Shown: positions 1-9,362 of the stretch, one piece after another
Layout of the letters: each line of letters begins with the position of its first letter
Position numbering within the stretch: position 1 is the first letter of the stretch
DNA from: JAFGGG01 sp964634205
GTDB taxonomy: Bacteria; Spirochaetota; Spirochaetia; SZUA-6; RPPD01
Length of the DNA stretch: 64,000 nt
Assembly (NCBI GenBank): GCA_964634205.1
Contig: CAZWKE010000011.1
Span: forward strand, 1-64,000
Reading direction: 5' to 3'
Position numbers and translations under genes: made by a program
Notes under the pieces: generated by a model
The model's input: only the letters and a program-made list of their open reading frames with translations
Told to the model about the DNA's origin: nothing
The model's database searches: none

Positions 1-68
<68 letters not shown>

Positions 69-86
69 CCGTTTCTTTGTAAGAAG

Positions 87-115
87 AATATACAAAAAAG
101 CCCGATAAAGGTCAA
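87..115 (-). promoter_or_regulatory. sigma-70-type promoter of the initiator tRNA
   Basis: The -35 box TTGACC (110-115) and -10 box TATATT (87-92) are separated by exactly 17 bases on the minus strand. The predicted transcription start is about 10 bases upstream of the tRNA 5' end at 68. There is no other gene for it to serve. Confidence 0.7.
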
Positions 116-125
116 GGTATATTTC

Positions 126-1241
126 TTAAATCAATTCGGCCGCATAACGCGCAATCGCCATACTTGACGTTAAACCCGGTGACTCAATACCGACAAGGTT
201 GATGAAGCCGGGGAATCCTCGCCCGCTTTCCTCATTGATCTCGAAATCGGCAAAATCACTTTCAGGGGCCTGCAGTTTTGGGCGTACCCCGGCCATATCG
301 GGAGTGAGGACCGCATCCGCCAGCCGCGGCAGGTATTTTGTGCCCGCCGTAAGAAATTCATGTTGGTGGCGGGCATCAACCGTGTAGTCTACCCCATCAA
401 CGTAAAACGCATTGGGGCCGAGTTTCATCTGTCCCTGCAGATCAAGGACCGTATGAATCCCCAGGCTTACGGTACCCGGCGGCGGATAAACAAGGTGTTT
501 TACACACCAGGAAGGCAGACCGTTCACACGGAAATACTCTCCCTTTGAATAATGGATAACATACCCTGCTTCCTTACAATTAATGCCTGCCTTTTGGGCA
601 AGCAGGTGTGCGCAAAGCCCGGCGCAATTTATCACCACCGCACTGTCTATCGTCAGATCACTCCCGTCCACATCGCGGACCCCGACCTCATAGCCGGTTT
701 GAGACCTGCTGATGGAGACAAGCTCACAGTTATAGGCGAACAGCACTCCCTTGTTTTGGGCCGCATATTCAAGGTGCTTCATAAATACATGGGTGTCAAA
801 AATACCGGTAGAAGGTGAATACAGGGCCCCTACCGCGGCCAATTCCGGTTCAAGCGCGGCAACCTGCGCTTTATCCAGCATCCGTACGTCCCTCACTCCG
901 TTGGCTTTGGCATTCAACAGCAGTTTTTCAAGCAGTTCCTCTTCCTGCCGGTCTGTGGCCACAATAAGCTTACCGAGTTTGGCAAAGGGTAATCCGTGGT
1001 TTTCCAGTTCATTATAGAGGAGCTCACGGCCCTCTACACATAATCCGGCCTTCAGCGATTCTGTGGGATAATAGATTCCGGCATGAATCACCTCACTGTT
1101 GCGGCTGGAGGTTTCCCGGCCGAAACTGTCATGTTTTTCAACCACGATTATTGAGCTGTTTTTATTTTGCCGTGAAAGGTATTCGGCCAGGGCCAGACCC
1201 ACCACACCGGCCCCGGCGATCAGAATATCACATTTTTCCAT
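126..1241 (-). CDS. FAD-dependent oxidoreductase, L-2-hydroxyglutarate oxidase-like
   Basis: A 371-residue protein of the DAO/glycerol-3-phosphate dehydrogenase flavoprotein fold. The N-terminus has the dinucleotide-binding motif GAGVVG (residues 10-15), followed by VVEKHD for the ribose-binding acidic residue. The SSRNSEVIHAGIYYP stretch and the C-terminal glycine-rich GIESPGLTSS are typical of the LhgO/L2HGDH branch, which oxidises L-2-hydroxyglutarate to 2-oxoglutarate and passes electrons to the quinone pool. Length is slightly shorter than the usual 400 or so residues. It lies 29 bases after the aldolase-family gene and may share its transcript. Family assignment is firm; the substrate is inferred, and other 2-hydroxyacids or glycerol-3-phosphate are possible. 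Confidence 0.8.
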   Translation of the reverse strand: MEKCDILIAGAGVVGLALAEYLSRQNKNSSIIVVEKHDSFGRETSSRNSEVIHAGIYYPTESLKAGLCVEGRELLYNELENHGLPFAKLGKLIVATDRQEEELLEKLLLNAKANGVRDVRMLDKAQVAALEPELAAVGALYSPSTGIFDTHVFMKHLEYAAQNKGVLFAYNCELVSISRSQTGYEVGVRDVDGSDLTIDSAVVINCAGLCAHLLAQKAGINCKEAGYVIHYSKGEYFRVNGLPSWCVKHLVYPPPGTVSLGIHTVLDLQGQMKLGPNAFYVDGVDYTVDARHQHEFLTAGTKYLPRLADAVLTPDMAGVRPKLQAPESDFADFEINEESGRGFPGFINLVGIESPGLTSSMAIARYAAELI

Positions 1242-1270
1242 TTATACATAATCCGCGACCCGGCTGCACA

Positions 1271-2275
1271 CTATTCTTCTTCGATGATGGAATCATAAAA
1301 TGCAACAAGATGATCTTTTTGTTCTGTTTTTAAGAAAGTCATAGCTGCCCGTGGGTGCTGATTCAGCTGCCCGGTAAGCATATAGGGAATCTGATACCCC
1401 CAGTTCAGCTTGTTTTTCAACGGATAGACATATTTTTCCAGACATTCAAGAATGGGACGAACATGGAATTTGGGATTATGTAAAAATCCAAGCAACAGTT
1501 CCAGGGCGCAGTTTCCCGCGCCGCGACCCATACCGTCTATGGTTGCATCCAGAAAGTTTGCACCTTCAATCAGGGCGGTGATCGTATTGGAATAGGCAAG
1601 CTGCTGATTGTTGTGGGTGTGAATCCCCACGTGCTTCCCTTCCGCTTTGGCATATTTCATATACATCTGCATCAAGTTCTGGATCTGCTCGCTGTAGAAT
1701 GAACCGAAACTGTCCACCAGATATATAACATCCACCGGGGACTTTCCAATAATCCCCAGCGCCTCTTCGATTTCATTCTCCTGCACAGTGGAAACCGCCA
1801 TGATGTTTATGGTGGTTTCATACCCCTTATCGTGCGCATCTTTGATAATTTCGATGGCGGTCGGAATCTGGTGAATATAGGTGGCCACGCGAACCATATC
1901 AATCACGCTTTTATTTTTCGGCAGGATGTCCGTATGATAATCCGTTCGTTCTGCGTCCGCCATTACTGATATTTTCAGTGTCTTATCTTTGGCAATGATT
2001 TTACGCAGATCTTCCTCTGTACAAAACTTCCAGCTCCCGAACTGGTCCGGGGAGAATATCTTCTTAGAAGCCTTATATCCCACTTCCATATAATCGATTC
2101 CCGCCGCCGTCAGGGTCCGGTAAATGGCCCTGACAAACTCCATATCCAACTGGTGATCGTTCATCAATCCACCGTCCCGAATGGTACAGTCCAGCACCTT
2201 AATCTGCGGTCGGTAGGTTATCCAGCCCTTTATATTTTTGGGGGAGTCATTATTGTTTTTTTGTTCAGCTGCCAT
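1271..2275 (-). CDS. DRE-TIM/HMGL-like aldolase catalytic domain protein
   Basis: A 334-residue TIM-barrel protein. It opens with LDCTIRDGG, the DRE-type metal and base motif shared by HMG-CoA lyase, isopropylmalate synthase and 4-hydroxy-2-oxovalerate aldolase, and carries HTHNN for the metal-binding histidines. There is no regulatory LeuA domain, and no DmpG-type communication domain is evident, so the exact reaction is unknown. The ATG at 2275 is chosen because AGGAAG precedes it at proper spacing. A GTG 16 codons upstream has no ribosome-binding site. It could supply or cleave a short acyl or 2-oxo acid used together with the neighbouring flavoprotein, but that is inference. Confidence 0.75.
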   Translation of the reverse strand: MAAEQKNNNDSPKNIKGWITYRPQIKVLDCTIRDGGLMNDHQLDMEFVRAIYRTLTAAGIDYMEVGYKASKKIFSPDQFGSWKFCTEEDLRKIIAKDKTLKISVMADAERTDYHTDILPKNKSVIDMVRVATYIHQIPTAIEIIKDAHDKGYETTINIMAVSTVQENEIEEALGIIGKSPVDVIYLVDSFGSFYSEQIQNLMQMYMKYAKAEGKHVGIHTHNNQQLAYSNTITALIEGANFLDATIDGMGRGAGNCALELLLGFLHNPKFHVRPILECLEKYVYPLKNKLNWGYQIPYMLTGQLNQHPRAAMTFLKTEQKDHLVAFYDSIIEEE

Positions 2276-2375
2276 ATTGCTTCCTGTATTCCGTATAATA
2301 TTGTGAGAATAAGAGTTAAACACAGAGCGCCGGATTTGTCAACCGATTTATCGCCGCGGTAAAAGATTGGAACTA

Positions 2376-3569
2376 CTAACAATGCGCTAAGGCGTTGTCC
2401 AGGTCACCGATAATGTCGGCAACGTCCTCAACGCCCACTGCCAGGCGGAACAAGGTGTCGGTAATGCCGAGTTTGTACCGCTCATCCCGCGTGTAATCAT
2501 AGTAGCTGACAATACCGGGATGGGTAATCAGAGTCTCCACCCCGCCCAGGCTGGGCGCAATGTAGCAGAGCTCAAGCGCGTCAAGAAAGCGCTTGGCCTG
2601 TTCCAGACCGCCTTTGGTTTCGAAGGTAACCACGCCGCCGCCGCCCTTCATCTGTTCCCTGGCGATCTGAAAGTGCCGGTGGCTTTCCAGGAAGGGATAA
2701 TACACACGTTCGATTTTGGGATGCTTTTCCAGCCATAGCGCTATCTCTAAGGCCGCTTTATTCTGCTGTTTCACGCGCAGAGGGAAGGTTTTCAAGCCCC
2801 GCAACAACAGATAGCAGCAGTGCGGATCGATGGTTCCGCCCATGGACTTGTGCAGGTTGCGTATCTCTTCTATCAATTCGCTTCTTCCCAGCACCACCCC
2901 GGCCAGGATATCGTTATGACCGCTCAAGTATTTGGTGGCGCTGTGCAGCACGATATCGATGCCGTACTCCAGCGGTTTCTGGTTATAGGGTGTGGCAAAG
3001 GTACTGTCGATCAATGTAAGAAGGTTGTACTTCTCGGCGACTTTTTTCAGTTTTACCAGGTCAAAAATATTCAGATACGGGTTGGTAGGTGATTCGGAAA
3101 AAATGAATTTTGTATTTTCACGAATCGATTTCTCCAACGTCTCATACTCACCGAAGGGAACGATGGTACAGCCGATACTGAAGCGGCGCAGATAGGATTT
3201 GCAAAACTCAAGCGTCTTTTTATAGCTGTCGTCGGTAATAATGATATGGTCACCTGATTTAATCAGAGAAAGAATGGTGGTGGTGATGGCCATCATCCCG
3301 GACGAAAAGACGACGGCGGCCTCGGCGCCTTCCAGTTTGGCCAGCCGCTTTTCCGCTATTTTCTCCGTGGGATTTCCGTAACGCCCGTATTCAAAGCGCT
3401 CTTTTTCTTTCTTTGTGTATTCTTCAATGTCTTTGGTATTCTTAAAGGTAAAGGTGGATGTTTGTACAATAGGCGTTGTAAGGGAATCCGCGTATTTTCG
3501 CCGGTTTTCACCCGAATGGATGGCCTTGGTTTCTATGGAAAATTCTTTTTTTTCGCTTTCCTTTTTCAT
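2376..3569 (-). CDS. trans-sulfuration family PLP enzyme (cystathionine gamma-synthase/lyase type)
   Basis: A 397-residue Cys/Met-metabolism PLP enzyme of normal family length. YGRYGNPT (61-68) is the cofactor-contact motif, SSGM (89-92) the phosphate cup, and SATKYLSGHND carries the Schiff-base lysine at residue 213. The family includes cystathionine gamma-synthase, cystathionine beta- and gamma-lyase, methionine gamma-lyase and O-acetylhomoserine sulfhydrylase. Sequence reading alone cannot separate these, so no gene symbol is given. It stands between an aldolase-family gene and an ABC-F gene, neither of which points to a methionine or cysteine pathway operon. Confidence 0.85.
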   Translation of the reverse strand: MKKESEKKEFSIETKAIHSGENRRKYADSLTTPIVQTSTFTFKNTKDIEEYTKKEKERFEYGRYGNPTEKIAEKRLAKLEGAEAAVVFSSGMMAITTTILSLIKSGDHIIITDDSYKKTLEFCKSYLRRFSIGCTIVPFGEYETLEKSIRENTKFIFSESPTNPYLNIFDLVKLKKVAEKYNLLTLIDSTFATPYNQKPLEYGIDIVLHSATKYLSGHNDILAGVVLGRSELIEEIRNLHKSMGGTIDPHCCYLLLRGLKTFPLRVKQQNKAALEIALWLEKHPKIERVYYPFLESHRHFQIAREQMKGGGGVVTFETKGGLEQAKRFLDALELCYIAPSLGGVETLITHPGIVSYYDYTRDERYKLGITDTLFRLAVGVEDVADIIGDLDNALAHC

Positions 3570-3608
3570 ACTGCCCCCACATGACAGTACATTGTTTTTA
3601 AAAATGGT

Positions 3609-5546
3609 TCAATATAATTTTATCCTTATTTCCTGTACCTCGTCCTCGATCTCCTGCCATTGCACAAGCAGGGAGGCTTTTTCGTGTTCTATCTGCTGCA
3701 GCTCTGCCTTTACCCGTTTCATTTGTTCACCATCCGCATACACCTCTTCCCTGGCAAGCGAGTGCTCCAGTTCACCCTGTTGTTGTTCCAGGTCCTCGTA
3801 CCTGCTCATGGTTTCGTCCGCCTGGATTTCCAGGTTCCGCAGCCTGTTTTTCAGCCGGGACAAAGCCTTGCGCTGATTTTGCGATTCGGTTTTCTTCTGA
3901 GAAATACTCTCTACAGTGCTGTCCGGATTCTCCGGCGGCGGTTCACGTTTTGCCAGGTAATATTCATAATCTCCGTTATAGATCTTTAAGGTATGGTCCT
4001 TTACTTCGATGGTCTTCTGTGCCAGGGCCTCGATAAAATAACGATCATGTGACACAAACAACAAGGTACCGCCGAAATGCTGCAGGGCGTCAAGCAGAAT
4101 ATCCTTTGAGGTCAGATCAAGGTGGTTTGTCGGTTCATCACAGATCAGCAGATTACATGCCCGCACCAAAAGCCGTAACAGCAGCACCCTGCTTCGTTCC
4201 CCCCCGCTTAACACCGACACCTTTTTGTGCACGTCATCATCACTGAACAGGAACGCGCCCAACATGGCGCGCAGGCGGGGAAGAACCTGGGTCGGCGCGT
4301 CCTCTTCCAGCTCCTGCAGCACGCTGCGCTGTGATGTATACAGGACCGCGTCGTTATGAGAAAAATAGCCGATTTTTACCCCCGCACCGTAACGCACTTC
4401 TCCGGCATCGGGAGCCTCCTTGCCGGCCAATATGCGTAACAAGGTGGACTTCCCCACCCCGTTCGGCCCCACGAACACAATTTTCTCACCGCGCCCGACC
4501 TCCAGCGAAATATCCCGCAGGACGGGGTGCCCGCCGTATCCTTTTTGCACACCGTGTAACTCCAGTACCTTTCTGCCCGAGTGCGGCGCTTCCGGAAATC
4601 TGAAATGGATTTTTTTAAGGGCCGCGGGAAGCACGATCTCATCAGTTTTCTCTACCATCTTGATCCTGCTTTGCACGGCTGATGCCTTGGTGGCCTTGGA
4701 GCGAAAGCGCTCGATAAAACGCTGGGCCTTTTCCAGCTCCCCCTCCTGTTGTTTTTTACGCTTCAACAACTCCCGGATATTTCGCTCGCGTTCCTGTTCA
4801 TACGCGGTGTAATTCCCCTGGTAAAGGCGAAGGTTCCCCTTGAACAGTTCGGCCACACAGTCCACGATACTGTCAAGAAAATACCGGTCGTGGGAGACCA
4901 CAATCACGCCGCCGCCGAACTGAAGCAGAAAATTCTTCAACCACTCCCTGGTTTCAAGGTCCAGGTAATTGGTGGGCTCATCCAGCAAAAGCACTTCCGC
5001 GTCCCGCAGTAAGACCTTGGCCAGCGCAATCCGCATCTGCCAGCCGTCGGAAAAATCACTGCACAGCAGGGAATACCTGTCCCTGCCGAACCCCAGGCCG
5101 CTTAACACCCGATCGATTTTTTTGTCCCGCAGGTAATACCCGCCGGCATCGATTTCCGCCTGTAAATCCGCATACTCCTGCAGCAGCCGCTTTCGTTTTT
5201 CCTCGGACAGGGAACCGTCCGCCAGCTTTTCCGCGGTATGCTGCAGCTTTTGCACACACTCCCTTTGAGCGGCGAACACCGAATCAATCTCATCATATAA
5301 ACTGCGGTCACTGGTAACCACCCCGTTCTGCGGCAGGTAGGAAATCCGTGTATTGTTCCGGACCCGCAGGAACCCTGAATCGGGTTTTAATTCACCGCAG
5401 ATTATCTTCAACAAGGTGGTTTTTCCGCTTCCGTTTGCCCCGCTTAAGGCAATGCGGCTGCCGGGATTGATATGTAAGGATATATCGTTGATGAGTCTGT
5501 TGGCCCCGAAAGCAAAACAGACATCTTCGAGCTGCACTAATGACAT
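3609..5546 (-). CDS. ABC-F family ATPase (Uup/EttA-like translation factor)
   Basis: A 645-residue soluble protein with two ABC ATPase domains and no membrane segments. The first Walker A is GANGSGKTTLL and the second GPNGVGKSTLL. The Walker B boxes are LLLDEPTNYLD and LICDEPTNHLD. A basic interdomain linker follows the first domain (about residues 240-310), and the C-terminal 100 residues form a coiled coil. This is the layout of ABC-F proteins, which bind the ribosomal E site and relieve stalled or drug-blocked ribosomes rather than transport. The long C-terminal coiled coil is closest to Uup/YdiF types. Whether it acts in translation, antibiotic protection or DNA repair cannot be told here. 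Confidence 0.9.
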   Translation of the reverse strand: MSLVQLEDVCFAFGANRLINDISLHINPGSRIALSGANGSGKTTLLKIICGELKPDSGFLRVRNNTRISYLPQNGVVTSDRSLYDEIDSVFAAQRECVQKLQHTAEKLADGSLSEEKRKRLLQEYADLQAEIDAGGYYLRDKKIDRVLSGLGFGRDRYSLLCSDFSDGWQMRIALAKVLLRDAEVLLLDEPTNYLDLETREWLKNFLLQFGGGVIVVSHDRYFLDSIVDCVAELFKGNLRLYQGNYTAYEQERERNIRELLKRKKQQEGELEKAQRFIERFRSKATKASAVQSRIKMVEKTDEIVLPAALKKIHFRFPEAPHSGRKVLELHGVQKGYGGHPVLRDISLEVGRGEKIVFVGPNGVGKSTLLRILAGKEAPDAGEVRYGAGVKIGYFSHNDAVLYTSQRSVLQELEEDAPTQVLPRLRAMLGAFLFSDDDVHKKVSVLSGGERSRVLLLRLLVRACNLLICDEPTNHLDLTSKDILLDALQHFGGTLLFVSHDRYFIEALAQKTIEVKDHTLKIYNGDYEYYLAKREPPPENPDSTVESISQKKTESQNQRKALSRLKNRLRNLEIQADETMSRYEDLEQQQGELEHSLAREEVYADGEQMKRVKAELQQIEHEKASLLVQWQEIEDEVQEIRIKLY

Positions 5547-5558
5547 GAATGTTCCCTT

Positions 5559-6590
5559 TTATTTGTCTTTCAACGTGTCAAATATTTGTTTAAATTCCTG
5601 TGCATTTGACTGAAAAAAATCCATTATCACCGGATCGAACTTACCCTGCATTTCATTTTCCATAATCTGGACGGTATTGGCGTGCTCCATCGGCTGTTTA
5701 TAACTTCGCTGCATCCGCAGTGCATCGTAGACGTCCCCGATCGTTACGATTCGTGCGGAAACCGGGATCATTACTTCCTTTAATCCGAAGGGATACCCGG
5801 ACCCGTCCCATTTCTCGTGATGATAAAGGGCGATTTCTTTTGCCATGGGATTGGGATATGTGCTGAGGATATAGGCCCCATTAATAGTATGTTCTTTCAT
5901 GATATTCCATTCCCATTCTTCCAGGTTCTGTTTCTTGTTCAGAATATCATCCGGCGTCCCGATCTTTCCTACATCATGCAGGGCCGCCAGAAACCCGATA
6001 TCTTCAATAAACTCCATGTCTACCACCGGGAATCGCTCGTCTCCGTATAACTTTTCCGCCAGACAACGCGCATATCGGTTTACCCGCTCGATATGATTAC
6101 CGGTATCATTGTCCTTTAAGCGGGAGGCCTCCAACAGGCTCAAGAAGGTGCCCTTTAACATCTGCTTGTACTCATCACTGATGTTATCCAAAATACACGC
6201 GTATGCTGTAGGTTCGTTCACCGACTCAACCCCCCCAAAGATGGGCAGGACAAGCAGGTTGGTAATAACTGAAAGCTGCTTCACCCCTTTTTTCTCCACC
6301 CTCCCTGTCCAGGTGAATCCGTAATGAGAAGAAAATATATTGCTGCGCAGTTCGGTGATCCTGTCCTTGTCGAGTGAAGAAAAATAATATTGCTCGATCG
6401 GGGTTCCCAACAGTCCCTCATTCTCCCCGAACATTGTGGAGAACTTTTGATTATACCAGATAATTTTTAAGGACCTGTTCAACAGGAGTACGGGAATAGG
6501 ACTTGTGGCAAAACTTTTTGTCCAGATCCTTATTCCCACCTGCTGCAGGGTCCATGTATCACTTTTTTTTATATTGTGCACAATTTCCAT
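5559..6590 (-). CDS. PAS-like/HD-GYP cyclic-di-GMP phosphodiesterase
   Basis: A 343-residue cytoplasmic protein. The first 130 or so residues look like a PAS sensor (SPIPVLLLNRSLKIIWYNQ). The rest is an HD-GYP domain with NHIERV, the metal motif HDVGK and the full HHEKWDGSGYP signature. The catalytic residues seen in active cyclic-di-GMP hydrolases are therefore present. It starts 11 bases after the HAD hydrolase gene and ends 12 bases before the ABC-F gene, so the three are probably cotranscribed. Cyclic-di-GMP control of motility is a reasonable role in this setting but is inferred. Compare the degenerate HD-GYP protein at 17801-18925. Confidence 0.87.
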   Translation of the reverse strand: MEIVHNIKKSDTWTLQQVGIRIWTKSFATSPIPVLLLNRSLKIIWYNQKFSTMFGENEGLLGTPIEQYYFSSLDKDRITELRSNIFSSHYGFTWTGRVEKKGVKQLSVITNLLVLPIFGGVESVNEPTAYACILDNISDEYKQMLKGTFLSLLEASRLKDNDTGNHIERVNRYARCLAEKLYGDERFPVVDMEFIEDIGFLAALHDVGKIGTPDDILNKKQNLEEWEWNIMKEHTINGAYILSTYPNPMAKEIALYHHEKWDGSGYPFGLKEVMIPVSARIVTIGDVYDALRMQRSYKQPMEHANTVQIMENEMQGKFDPVIMDFFQSNAQEFKQIFDTLKDK

Positions 6591-6601
6591 AGTCTCACCT
6601 T

Positions 6602-7519
6602 TTATTCTCCCTGCGTTAAAACCTTCGCTACCTGCTGTAAATCAGTGATAACGGCATCCGGTTTTACTGTCTTACATTCAGGGTTTTGCGGCCTTAAACG
6701 CAGAGAGCGTGCGTCTCCGGCAAAAAGTACGGTTTTAAATCCACACCGTGCCGCCGGCAGTATATCATTCAGCATATCATTTCCAACATACAGTACCTCC
6801 CCGGGTTCAAGAGAATGATGCTGCTTTAGCCTTGCGGCAAGCAGTGCAAACAACATCGATGAGGGTTTTGCCCTCGACACTGCATAAGAAAATAACGTCA
6901 GTTCCGGATCAAATCCAAGCTCCGGAAGGCCCTTACCTAAGAGCCCCCTTATGACAATTGGGGTATAAAACTGGGCGTTGGATATCACCCCCATAAGAAT
7001 TCGCTTTTCACGCAGCGCGGCCAAAGTTTGGGTTACACCCGGCATGGGCCATACCGGATTTACCCATAGCTCGTAGATAAGCACGATTTTTTTTACCAGC
7101 TCATCATCGTTGCAGACGTCCGGCCACCCGGGAAACCGGAGCCCGCACAGCACGGATTTCCATACCGCAACAATATCCACCTCGGGGTAGTCCGTTCCCC
7201 GCAGCTTTTGTCTTTCGTGCTCCGCGTGTATCTCTGCCTGCAGCAGATCCGCAATCGCTACGTTTCCCAGCCCCGTACCGACAGAAATCCCCGCGGCTTT
7301 GAGGACATCCGCCAATAACGGCCCCGACCTCTCCCGATCCGCCCTGCCGATATCACCGGAAGCGGAAATGAACAGGGTACCGTATATATCAAAAATCACC
7401 GCCCTGATCCGTTCTATTCGTGATAACACCGCTTTGCTACCGGTTGCAATCGGTTTCAGACGACGACAGTACCGCGAGACAAGTGAATTATAATCAGTTT
7501 GCTTTTCAATATCGACCAT
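6602..7519 (-). CDS. HAD superfamily hydrolase
   Basis: A 305-residue haloacid dehalogenase-type hydrolase. Motif I is FDIYGTLF, although the second acidic residue of DxDGT is replaced (D-I-Y). Motif II lies in GVISNAQ, the motif III lysine is probably in SRAKPSS, and motif IV is YVGNDMLND. The family usually dephosphorylates small metabolites; substrate unknown. The ATG at 7519 is preferred over a TTG 20 codons upstream, which would overlap the divergent gene at 7568; neither has a convincing ribosome-binding site. It heads a short minus-strand group with the HD-GYP and ABC-F genes. Confidence 0.8.
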   Translation of the reverse strand: MVDIEKQTDYNSLVSRYCRRLKPIATGSKAVLSRIERIRAVIFDIYGTLFISASGDIGRADRERSGPLLADVLKAAGISVGTGLGNVAIADLLQAEIHAEHERQKLRGTDYPEVDIVAVWKSVLCGLRFPGWPDVCNDDELVKKIVLIYELWVNPVWPMPGVTQTLAALREKRILMGVISNAQFYTPIVIRGLLGKGLPELGFDPELTLFSYAVSRAKPSSMLFALLAARLKQHHSLEPGEVLYVGNDMLNDILPAARCGFKTVLFAGDARSLRLRPQNPECKTVKPDAVITDLQQVAKVLTQGE

Positions 7520-7567
7520 GATTATTAATGATGACTTACTTTTTAATATAGTATAGTATAAGGTAAG

Positions 7568-7897
7568 ATGCAACGGCAAAACACATTAAACCTGCTGCAC
7601 ACACTTTCGAGCCGGGCCACACTTTTCAGCTTTGTCTATTATATTTTTCTCTTTCTGCTTTATTTAATTGGAAACTATCAGTATTTTCTTGACAGTACCC
7701 AGGTTTTTATTCTGGGGATACTCAATATTTTTTTAATTCTTCACTGCCTGTTCGGCATCTATTACCTTTTTTTTACTATAATTTTAAGCGTACGCAACAG
7801 GAAAATAGACCTAAAATATTTTATCCTCTGCACGGTATCGGTAGCTTTTGCGCTGGTGTTGCTTTTCAGCATTAAGGTCTTGGACGCACTTATGTAA
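7568..7897 (+). CDS. small integral membrane protein, unknown function
   Basis: A 109-residue protein made almost entirely of hydrophobic segments, with probable helices near residues 20-37, 44-74 and 84-107 and a basic loop RNRKIDLK between the last two. The ATG is preceded by AAGG. I recognise no family. It is transcribed divergently from the HAD hydrolase and precedes an SPFH-like membrane protein by 84 bases, a gap that contains its own promoter, so the two may not be cotranscribed. The composition and ribosome-binding site make it a likely real gene. Confidence 0.65.
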   Translation: MQRQNTLNLLHTLSSRATLFSFVYYIFLFLLYLIGNYQYFLDSTQVFILGILNIFLILHCLFGIYYLFFTIILSVRNRKIDLKYFILCTVSVAFALVLLFSIKVLDALM

Positions 7898-7933
7898 TAC
7901 CTGATCTTGATAAAAAATATTAATAGAGAGATA

Positions 7934-7962
7934 TTGATATTTTGAGAATATCCTTTATTATA
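7934..7962 (+). promoter_or_regulatory. candidate sigma-70 promoter for the SPFH-like gene
   Basis: TTGATA (7934-7939) and ATTATA (7957-7962) are separated by 17 bases in an A+T-rich intergenic region. The predicted start lies about 12 bases before the ribosome-binding site GAGG that precedes the ATG at 7982. Confidence 0.5.
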
Positions 7963-7981
7963 TACAAACGACGAGGTAAAA

Positions 7982-8851
7982 ATGAAAAAATTCATAATTA
8001 CATTGATCATTTTAATAATCTTAGGCGGCGCCGGGTTCGTAATGGGGTGGATAAATCTTTTTGTTCCGGCCGATGCCTACGGGGTTATGGTGAGTAAGAC
8101 GAACGGATATGATAACACACTTATCAGACCGGGCAGCGATTTTATCTGGCGATGGCAAAATATCATCCCGACAAATATGACACTTTATATATTCGCCAAT
8201 ACTGTCTATAAAACCACGGTTACTTCATCCGGAAACTTCCCCTCAGCCGGTATCTATGAACAATCTGAAAAAAATGTCGATCTTTCGTTTTCAATTCAGA
8301 TCGAGCTTGCCTTTCGATTTGCTGAAAACCACCTGCTCACCCTTGTCAAAGACCAGGGACTTACCCCTGATACGCTTGACGAATGGTATAAAACAAAGGA
8401 GGCCGCGCTTACCGGTGAGATATATTCCGTTCTTTTTTCATTAAAATCGGCGGCCGATATGAAACTGCTGGTAGACCTGCGGGAGCTGGAGAACCGTTTG
8501 GTGGGCCGGCTGCAAAAGAACCACCCCGAGTTGAAGATAATCCAGGTTACCCCGGTCTCTCCGCTGAACCTGCCTGATCCGGAGTTGTACCTGATTTTAA
8601 AGTCCAATTACCTGGAGGTGCTGAAAGCACGAAAAGATTACCAGCTTGAATTACTGGAGCGGCAGAAGGCAACCATCAGCCAGGCCGATCTTGATATGCA
8701 GCGCTCCGAGTACCGCCTGAATCAACTGAAAGATTACGGCGAACTGCTTAATAAATACCCCATCCTGTTGAAATTTCTCTTTATCGAAAAGCTTTCGGGC
8801 CAGGACCTGTTGAAGGTTCCCCAGGGTGAACTTTTTCAGAAAACGGAATAG
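7982..8851 (+). CDS. SPFH/band-7-like membrane-anchored protein
   Basis: A 289-residue protein with one N-terminal membrane anchor (about residues 4-27, IITLIILIILGGAGFVMGW). An SPFH-like domain follows: VPADAYGVMVSKT and LIRPGSDF resemble the start of band-7 domains, and there is a long helical region (about 215-260) after it. Proteins of this fold scaffold membrane microdomains or regulate proteases. The assignment comes from layout and the opening motif and is moderate. The downstream HIT gene overlaps its end by 26 bases, so the pair is translationally coupled. Confidence 0.65.
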   Translation: MKKFIITLIILIILGGAGFVMGWINLFVPADAYGVMVSKTNGYDNTLIRPGSDFIWRWQNIIPTNMTLYIFANTVYKTTVTSSGNFPSAGIYEQSEKNVDLSFSIQIELAFRFAENHLLTLVKDQGLTPDTLDEWYKTKEAALTGEIYSVLFSLKSAADMKLLVDLRELENRLVGRLQKNHPELKIIQVTPVSPLNLPDPELYLILKSNYLEVLKARKDYQLELLERQKATISQADLDMQRSEYRLNQLKDYGELLNKYPILLKFLFIEKLSGQDLLKVPQGELFQKTE

Positions 8852-9362
8852 ATTATTGCGCGAAGGATATTTTTTTAATTTTGAGAAACTTGAATATGTA
8901 CGGGGGGGGAAAAGCGGCAGCTGTATCCTGTGCGATCTGATAGAGAAAAATCCGGCAAAAGCGGAACTTACCGTATTTCACGACCGGTATTTTGTGGTCA
9001 GTCTTAACCTTTACCCGTATAATCCCGGACACCTCCTGGTGTTCCCCAGAAGGCATATTGAGGATATACGGCAGTATACGGAAAATGAACACAACCGAAT
9101 TAATCGATTGACAAGTTACCTATTGAATATTCTTGACCATACGCATAATCCCAAGGCATACAATATCGGTTATAATATGGGGCTTGAAGCCGGTGCTTCC
9201 ATCAAACATCTGCACCTGCATATTATTCCCCGTTACCCGCATGAAATCGGCATCGCCGATCTAATGGCCGGAAAACGGGTGTTGGTTGAAAATCCCAAAG
9301 ACACGGTAAAAAAAATTAGAGATAGAATGACTCACTTCCCGTTTTCCATTTCCACCACCTGA
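8826..9362 (+). CDS. HIT family nucleotide hydrolase/phosphorylase
   Basis: A 178-residue histidine-triad protein. The catalytic triad is in SIKHLHLHIIPR, CILC near the N-terminus suggests a zinc site, and NLYPYNPGHLLVFPRRH is the classic substrate-binding stretch. This branch cleaves dinucleoside polyphosphates or nucleoside phosphoramidates. The start is a GTG at 8826 inside the SPFH-like gene, with CCAGG just upstream. A TTG about 10 codons later is an alternative. Its end overlaps the convergent 602-residue orphan by 31 bases. Confidence 0.85.
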   Translation: MNFFRKRNRLLREGYFFNFEKLEYVRGGKSGSCILCDLIEKNPAKAELTVFHDRYFVVSLNLYPYNPGHLLVFPRRHIEDIRQYTENEHNRINRLTSYLLNILDHTHNPKAYNIGYNMGLEAGASIKHLHLHIIPRYPHEIGIADLMAGKRVLVENPKDTVKKIRDRMTHFPFSISTT

